Below, in pieces: positions 61,095-64,000 of a stretch of DNA of 64,000 bases. The translations under genes were made by a program, and so were the position numbers. The DNA comes from Lichenibacterium dinghuense (lineage in GTDB: Bacteria > Pseudomonadota > Alphaproteobacteria > Rhizobiales > Beijerinckiaceae). The stretch covers positions 1,550,501 to 1,614,500 of the forward strand of contig NZ_JAJLMN010000001.1 in assembly GCF_021730615.1 (NCBI RefSeq), in the 5' to 3' direction. Below the pieces are notes generated by a model that saw nothing but the letters and a program-made list of their open reading frames with translations, did not search any database and was not told the origin of the DNA. Each line of letters begins with the position of its first letter. The stretch's first letter is position 1.

Positions 61095-61499
61095 ATGCAG
61101 ATCGGGCAGGCCGCGCGGGCCTCGGGCGCTTCGGCTAAGATGATCCGCCACTACGAGGCGATCGGCCTCGTCGCGCCGGCGGAGCGGCGGGACAGCAACT
61201 ACCGCGACTATTCGGCCGACGACGTCGAGCGGCTGAAGTTCGTGCGCCGCGCCCGCGACCTCGGCTTCTCGATCGACCGCATCCGCGACCTCCTGGCCCT
61301 GTGGGGCGACCGCGGCCGCACGAGCGCCGAGGTGAAGCGCATCGCGCTCGACCACGTCGCCGAGCTGGAGGAGCGGATCGCCGGTCTGCGCGACATGGTG
61401 GCGACGCTGCACCGGCTCGCCGACGGCTGCGCCGGGGACGGGCGGCCGGACTGCCCGATCATCGAGGGGCTGGCCGGGTGCGGGGCGTCCCGAGAATGA
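61095..61499 (+). CDS. cueR: Cu(I)-responsive MerR-family regulator (CueR-like)
   Basis: A 134-residue regulator: MQIGQAARASGASAKMIRHY and EAIGLVAPAERRDSNYRDYS form the winged helix, followed by a long dimer helix (VKRIALDHVAELEERIAGLR). The metal loop near the end has DGCAGDGRPDCPIIEGLAGC, with the two Cys spaced eight apart as in CueR and a third Cys behind. It is divergent from copA over a matching operator. Its stop overlaps the ATG of the next gene (ATGA). Confidence 0.93.
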   Translation: MQIGQAARASGASAKMIRHYEAIGLVAPAERRDSNYRDYSADDVERLKFVRRARDLGFSIDRIRDLLALWGDRGRTSAEVKRIALDHVAELEERIAGLRDMVATLHRLADGCAGDGRPDCPIIEGLAGCGASRE

Positions 61500-61906
61500 C
61501 TGGTCGAGGCCGAGCGAGCCGTCCAGGACCGCGCCCCGGTGCGACTGTCCGTCGAGGGCGCGGCTACACCGTAGCATCCGCAGCCGTCGGCCTCGCGATC
61601 ATCCTGGCCATCGCGCGGGCCGACTACCTCGTCGGAGAGACGGCAGGCAAGGCATGCGGGGGCCTGTGGGACGCGGTCAGATGGGCCCTGCTGGTGGGGG
61701 CCTGCCACCCATCCGACGTGGGCCGCTTCGACGTCGTCAACGGCGGGCTCGTCGTCCTTGCTGCTCTCGCGGCGCTGAATCCGACTCTCCTCGCCCTCAG
61801 GATCGTGCTCTTGGTCCCGGTGCTGATATACCTGGACGATGCCAGCCGGATGCATACGGAGTTCGTCGCCACGGGGCATGTTCATCCGGGCATCGAGCTC
61901 TGGTGA
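61496..61906 (+). CDS. Small hypothetical membrane protein linked to cueR
   Basis: A 136-residue protein with a basic N-terminus and about three membrane segments: SAAVGLAIILAIARADYL near residue 28, VVNGGLVVLAALAALNPTLL near residue 80 and ALRIVLLVPVLIYLDD near residue 101. No family is recognised. The ATG overlaps the cueR stop, implying coupled translation, and a 25-codon gene follows immediately. A role in copper handling is inferred only from the coupling. Confidence 0.65.
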   Translation: MTGRGRASRPGPRPGATVRRGRGYTVASAAVGLAIILAIARADYLVGETAGKACGGLWDAVRWALLVGACHPSDVGRFDVVNGGLVVLAALAALNPTLLALRIVLLVPVLIYLDDASRMHTEFVATGHVHPGIELW

Positions 61907-61984
61907 ATGCCGATCTTCTGGCTGTCGACAATCATTCTGGTCGTCGCGATCGCCGCTGCGGCTTTCAGGTGGGCGAGACTTTGA
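61907..61984 (+). CDS. 25-residue single-span membrane micropeptide
   Basis: The product MPIFWLSTIILVVAIAAAAF plus RWARL is one membrane helix with a basic end, typical of small regulatory membrane proteins. Its ATG directly follows the TGA of the upstream membrane protein gene (TGAATG), so ribosomes could re-initiate. It could be chance, but the hydrophobic design and position argue for a gene. Confidence 0.45.
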   Translation: MPIFWLSTIILVVAIAAAAFRWARL

Positions 61985-62031
61985 CTCCGTGGCTGAGATG
62001 CAGATCGACTGTCGCTCCGCGAAGGCACCCC

Positions 62032-63204
62032 TCACCGCAGCGCGGCGAACACCCCCGACGGCTCCGGATAATCCTCCTCCGGCTGCCCGCCCACCGCCCT
62101 GATCCGCGCCTCGGCCGCCGCGATCGCCCCGGCGCCGTCGAGCACGCGCAGCGTCAGGTCGTAGCGCCGCTCCTCGCCGTGTTCGAGCATGGCGAGCTCG
62201 CCCCGCTCGCGCGCGAAGGCGTGGCCCGGAACGTGGTTGGTCCCCGGCTCGATCCCGAGCGCGTAGGCGCCGGCCTGGAAGTGCTGCCACTCGGTGAAGC
62301 AGGGCAGCTGCGCCTTGACGACCTCGACGGCGAGGCCGATCCCCAGCGCGTCGTTGACGACCGCGTAGGGCACGCGGCCGGCCGCGTCGGCGCGGAGGTC
62401 GTGCTCCCACACCTGCTCCGAGACCCCGTCCCGCGGCGCCGGCATGGTCCGGTAGCCGACGCCCTGCCGGCGGTAGGCGTCCCCGGCGTGGGACGCCATC
62501 ACGACGTCCGCCACGGGAGCAAGGAAGCGCGCGCCCTCGTCGAGCACCGGGTAGCCCACGTTGAGGTGGTAGAGCAGCATGTGCGGCGTGCGATAGAAGC
62601 CGTGGTTGACCACGCGGTCGCGGATCCGGATCTCGTCCGAGCCGACCTCGGCCTCGATGCGGCGGTGGAGGTGCAGGTCCTCGCCGAACACCGCGGACTG
62701 GCGCACGAGCCCTTCGCACCAGAGCGTGCAGCGGTCCCCGTCCCAGCGCTCGCCGTAGCCGCCGAGCCGCGCCGGCACGGTGCCGACGCGCCCGTGGATC
62801 GTGTGCCTCACGGTGGAGCGCGGGCCGTAGTGGTACTGCGGCGCGGGCTCCTCGGCGTTGAAGCCGACGTGGTCGAGCCCGCAGGTGACGAGCAGGCCCG
62901 AGAAGCTCCGGAGGAAGCCGAGCCCGCCCTCGCCCTCGGTCTCGTGGAGGCCGGGGTGGCGGAAGCCGGTCGGCGACTGCCAGCCGACCGCGCGGCCGCT
63001 GTGCTCGCAGGCGCCGATGTCGAGCCCGCGGTCCACCAGCACGTCGAAGGCGAGGCCGGTGCCGGTGCGGAACTCCAGCACCCTGACGCCGCGCTCGACG
63101 CCGTCGCCGAGCGTCACCAGACGCACGCCCGCGAAGGCCGCGAGGCTGCCGGTGCGGCGCGCGAGGTCGAGGCGCGACGACGGCCGCCCGTAGAGGTCCA
63201 CCAT
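62032..63204 (-). CDS. DUF4432 family protein (aldose 1-epimerase-like)
   Basis: A 390-residue protein of the galactose-mutarotase-like fold: VRVLEFRTGTGLAFDVLVDR near residue 41, GLDHVGFNAEEPAPQYHYGP near residue 110, HGRVGTVPA, MLLYHLNVGYPVLDEGARFL near residue 210 and the late ALGIEPGTNHVPGHA with Glu and His. DUF4432 proteins are predicted sugar epimerases or isomerases. AGGGGAAACATC precedes the ATG. It is near two other metabolic genes of the same strand. Confidence 0.88.
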   Translation of the reverse strand: MVDLYGRPSSRLDLARRTGSLAAFAGVRLVTLGDGVERGVRVLEFRTGTGLAFDVLVDRGLDIGACEHSGRAVGWQSPTGFRHPGLHETEGEGGLGFLRSFSGLLVTCGLDHVGFNAEEPAPQYHYGPRSTVRHTIHGRVGTVPARLGGYGERWDGDRCTLWCEGLVRQSAVFGEDLHLHRRIEAEVGSDEIRIRDRVVNHGFYRTPHMLLYHLNVGYPVLDEGARFLAPVADVVMASHAGDAYRRQGVGYRTMPAPRDGVSEQVWEHDLRADAAGRVPYAVVNDALGIGLAVEVVKAQLPCFTEWQHFQAGAYALGIEPGTNHVPGHAFARERGELAMLEHGEERRYDLTLRVLDGAGAIAAAEARIRAVGGQPEEDYPEPSGVFAALR

Positions 63205-63223
63205 GATGTTTCCCCTCGCGACG

Positions 63224-63673
63224 CTATGGACGGGGCATCGGCCGCCAGTTCGGCGGCGCCAGCTCGAACCCCTCGAAGCGGAAGCCCGGCGCCACCGTGC
63301 AGCCCACCAGGGTCCAGGCCCCGAGGCTCGCCGCCGTCTGCCAGCAGTGCGCCGGCACGGCGAGCTGGAGGCTCTGCGCGGCGCGGAGGTCCGGCCCGAG
63401 CCGGTGCGCCGCGGCGTCGTGGCCGTTCGGCGACAGGGTGATGACCAGCGGCGCGCCGGCGTGCCAGTGCCACACCTCGGCGGCGTCCACGCGGTGCCAT
63501 TCCGACACCTCGTCCCCGGCCAGCAGGAACAGGATGGCGGTCGAGCGCGGCCGACCGTCGGCGCCCGAGGCCGGGTCGCGGAAGGTTTCGCGGTAGTGCC
63601 CCCCCTCCGGGTGCGGCGCGAGGTCGAGCAGGCGGACGACCTCGCGGGCCGACAGGGCGGCGAGGCCGCTCAC
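63224..63673 (-). CDS. Cupin domain protein (DUF985)
   Basis: A 149-residue cupin_5 protein: REVVRLLDLAPHPEGGHYRE, TAILFLLAGDEVSEWHRVDA, EVWHWHAGAPLVITLSPNG and the late LVGCTVAPGFRFEGFELAPP are the family phrases, with the metal-type His pair in WHWH. The GTG start overlaps the stop of the upstream glyoxalase II gene (GTGA), so they are coupled. Function unknown. Confidence 0.9.
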   Translation of the reverse strand: MSGLAALSAREVVRLLDLAPHPEGGHYRETFRDPASGADGRPRSTAILFLLAGDEVSEWHRVDAAEVWHWHAGAPLVITLSPNGHDAAAHRLGPDLRAAQSLQLAVPAHCWQTAASLGAWTLVGCTVAPGFRFEGFELAPPNWRPMPRP

Positions 63674-64000
63674 GCGCGGTTCTTCCGCTCGCGCAGAACG
63701 GCGAAGACCTCGGCCGGATCGCCGCCCGGCAGCCCCGCCGCGGCCTGCACGGCCGGCACGGCGCAGCGCAGGAAGAGGTTCGCGGCGAGCTCCAGCGACA
63801 GGGTGGTGGGCAGGGTCGGGTGACCGGCGGCGCGCAGCCGCTCGACCTCGCCGGCGCGCTCCTTCAGCACGGCGTTGTCGGGCTCCACCGACAGGGCGAA
63901 CTTCGCGTTCGACACCGTGTATTCGTGGCCCGCGTAGACCTGCGTTTCGCCGGGGAGCTGCGACAGCTTGAGCAGCGAGTCCCACATGGTCGCCATGGGG
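63670..64000 (-). CDS. gloB: Hydroxyacylglutathione hydrolase (partial)
   Basis: The last 109 codons of a glyoxalase II: MWDSLLKLSQLPGETQVYAG, HEYTVSNAKFALSVEPDN with the metal His, and the substrate-binding C-terminal helices (LPTTLSLELAANLFLRCAV). The rest lies beyond the right edge. The enzyme hydrolyses S-lactoylglutathione in methylglyoxal detoxification. Confidence 0.93.
   Translation of the reverse strand, partial: PMATMWDSLLKLSQLPGETQVYAGHEYTVSNAKFALSVEPDNAVLKERAGEVERLRAAGHPTLPTTLSLELAANLFLRCAVPAVQAAAGLPGGDPAEVFAVLRERKNRA

Overview
The window is very GC-rich chromosomal DNA from an alphaproteobacterium, most likely of the order Hyphomicrobiales (Rhizobiales). This is judged from the gene content: the division regulator MipZ, a Cbp3-type cytochrome bc1 chaperone, DUF2093, DUF3126, DUF4170 and DUF6101 proteins, the MerR gene that follows ihfA, and the DUF374 acyltransferase-waaA-lpxK order. 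Genus cannot be fixed by eye. Both ends cut through genes.

Positions 1-13.5k hold a complete myo-inositol uptake and catabolism locus. A leftward unit encodes an IolI-like isomerase, a periplasmic sugar-binding protein, an IolG-type dehydrogenase, an RbsA-like ATPase, an RbsC-like permease and a second TIM-barrel isomerase (cut by the left edge). A rightward unit encodes an RpiR-type regulator (IolR-like) and then iolC (fused to DUF2090), iolD, iolE and iolB. Copies of a GGAA-N6-TTCC palindrome lie in exactly the two control gaps. The last step, malonate-semialdehyde dehydrogenase (mmsA/iolA), is at 38.7-40.1k next to a divergent LysR gene.

From 13.6k to 17.1k there is an acyltransferase-3 gene, several small orphan genes (three of them with overlapping start and stop codons) and a tRNA-Pro(GGG). 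From 17.3k to 31.2k lies a conserved core: cbp3, yceD, plsX, fabH, ihfA and merR leftward, then bamE, a rhomboid protease, a PAS protein and a double-PilZ protein, a duplicated DUF3126 protein, cysE, an alpha/beta hydrolase, a CHCC zinc-finger protein, a FAD monooxygenase, mipZ and a zinc metallopeptidase.

A lower-GC island follows at 31.2-35.1k. A complete IS66-family element (31559-34242, 22-bp inverted repeats, 8-bp target duplication) has split a gene whose rebuilt product looks HEPN-like; a small membrane-anchored DUF2188-like gene lies just upstream of it. Then come ppc, a GIY-YIG nuclease gene bracketed by palindromic repeats, mmsA/lysR, a DUF2076 protein, a fused NitT/TauT-type ABC transporter, a Uma2 protein, small secreted proteins and carA.

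The right part (49.2-57k) carries yqeY, mutL, DUF6101 and a lipid A/Kdo operon (inositol-phosphatase-like gene, DUF4170, DUF374 acyltransferase, waaA, lpxK), then DUF2093 and an EamA transporter. At 58-62k is a copper-resistance module: a DUF305 protein, a Cu-ATPase with three tandem YHS domains, a CueR-type MerR regulator with its operator, and two linked small membrane proteins, one of only 25 residues. The window ends with a DUF4432 epimerase-like protein, a DUF985 cupin and a partial glyoxalase II. I found no CRISPR array, prophage or biosynthetic gene cluster.
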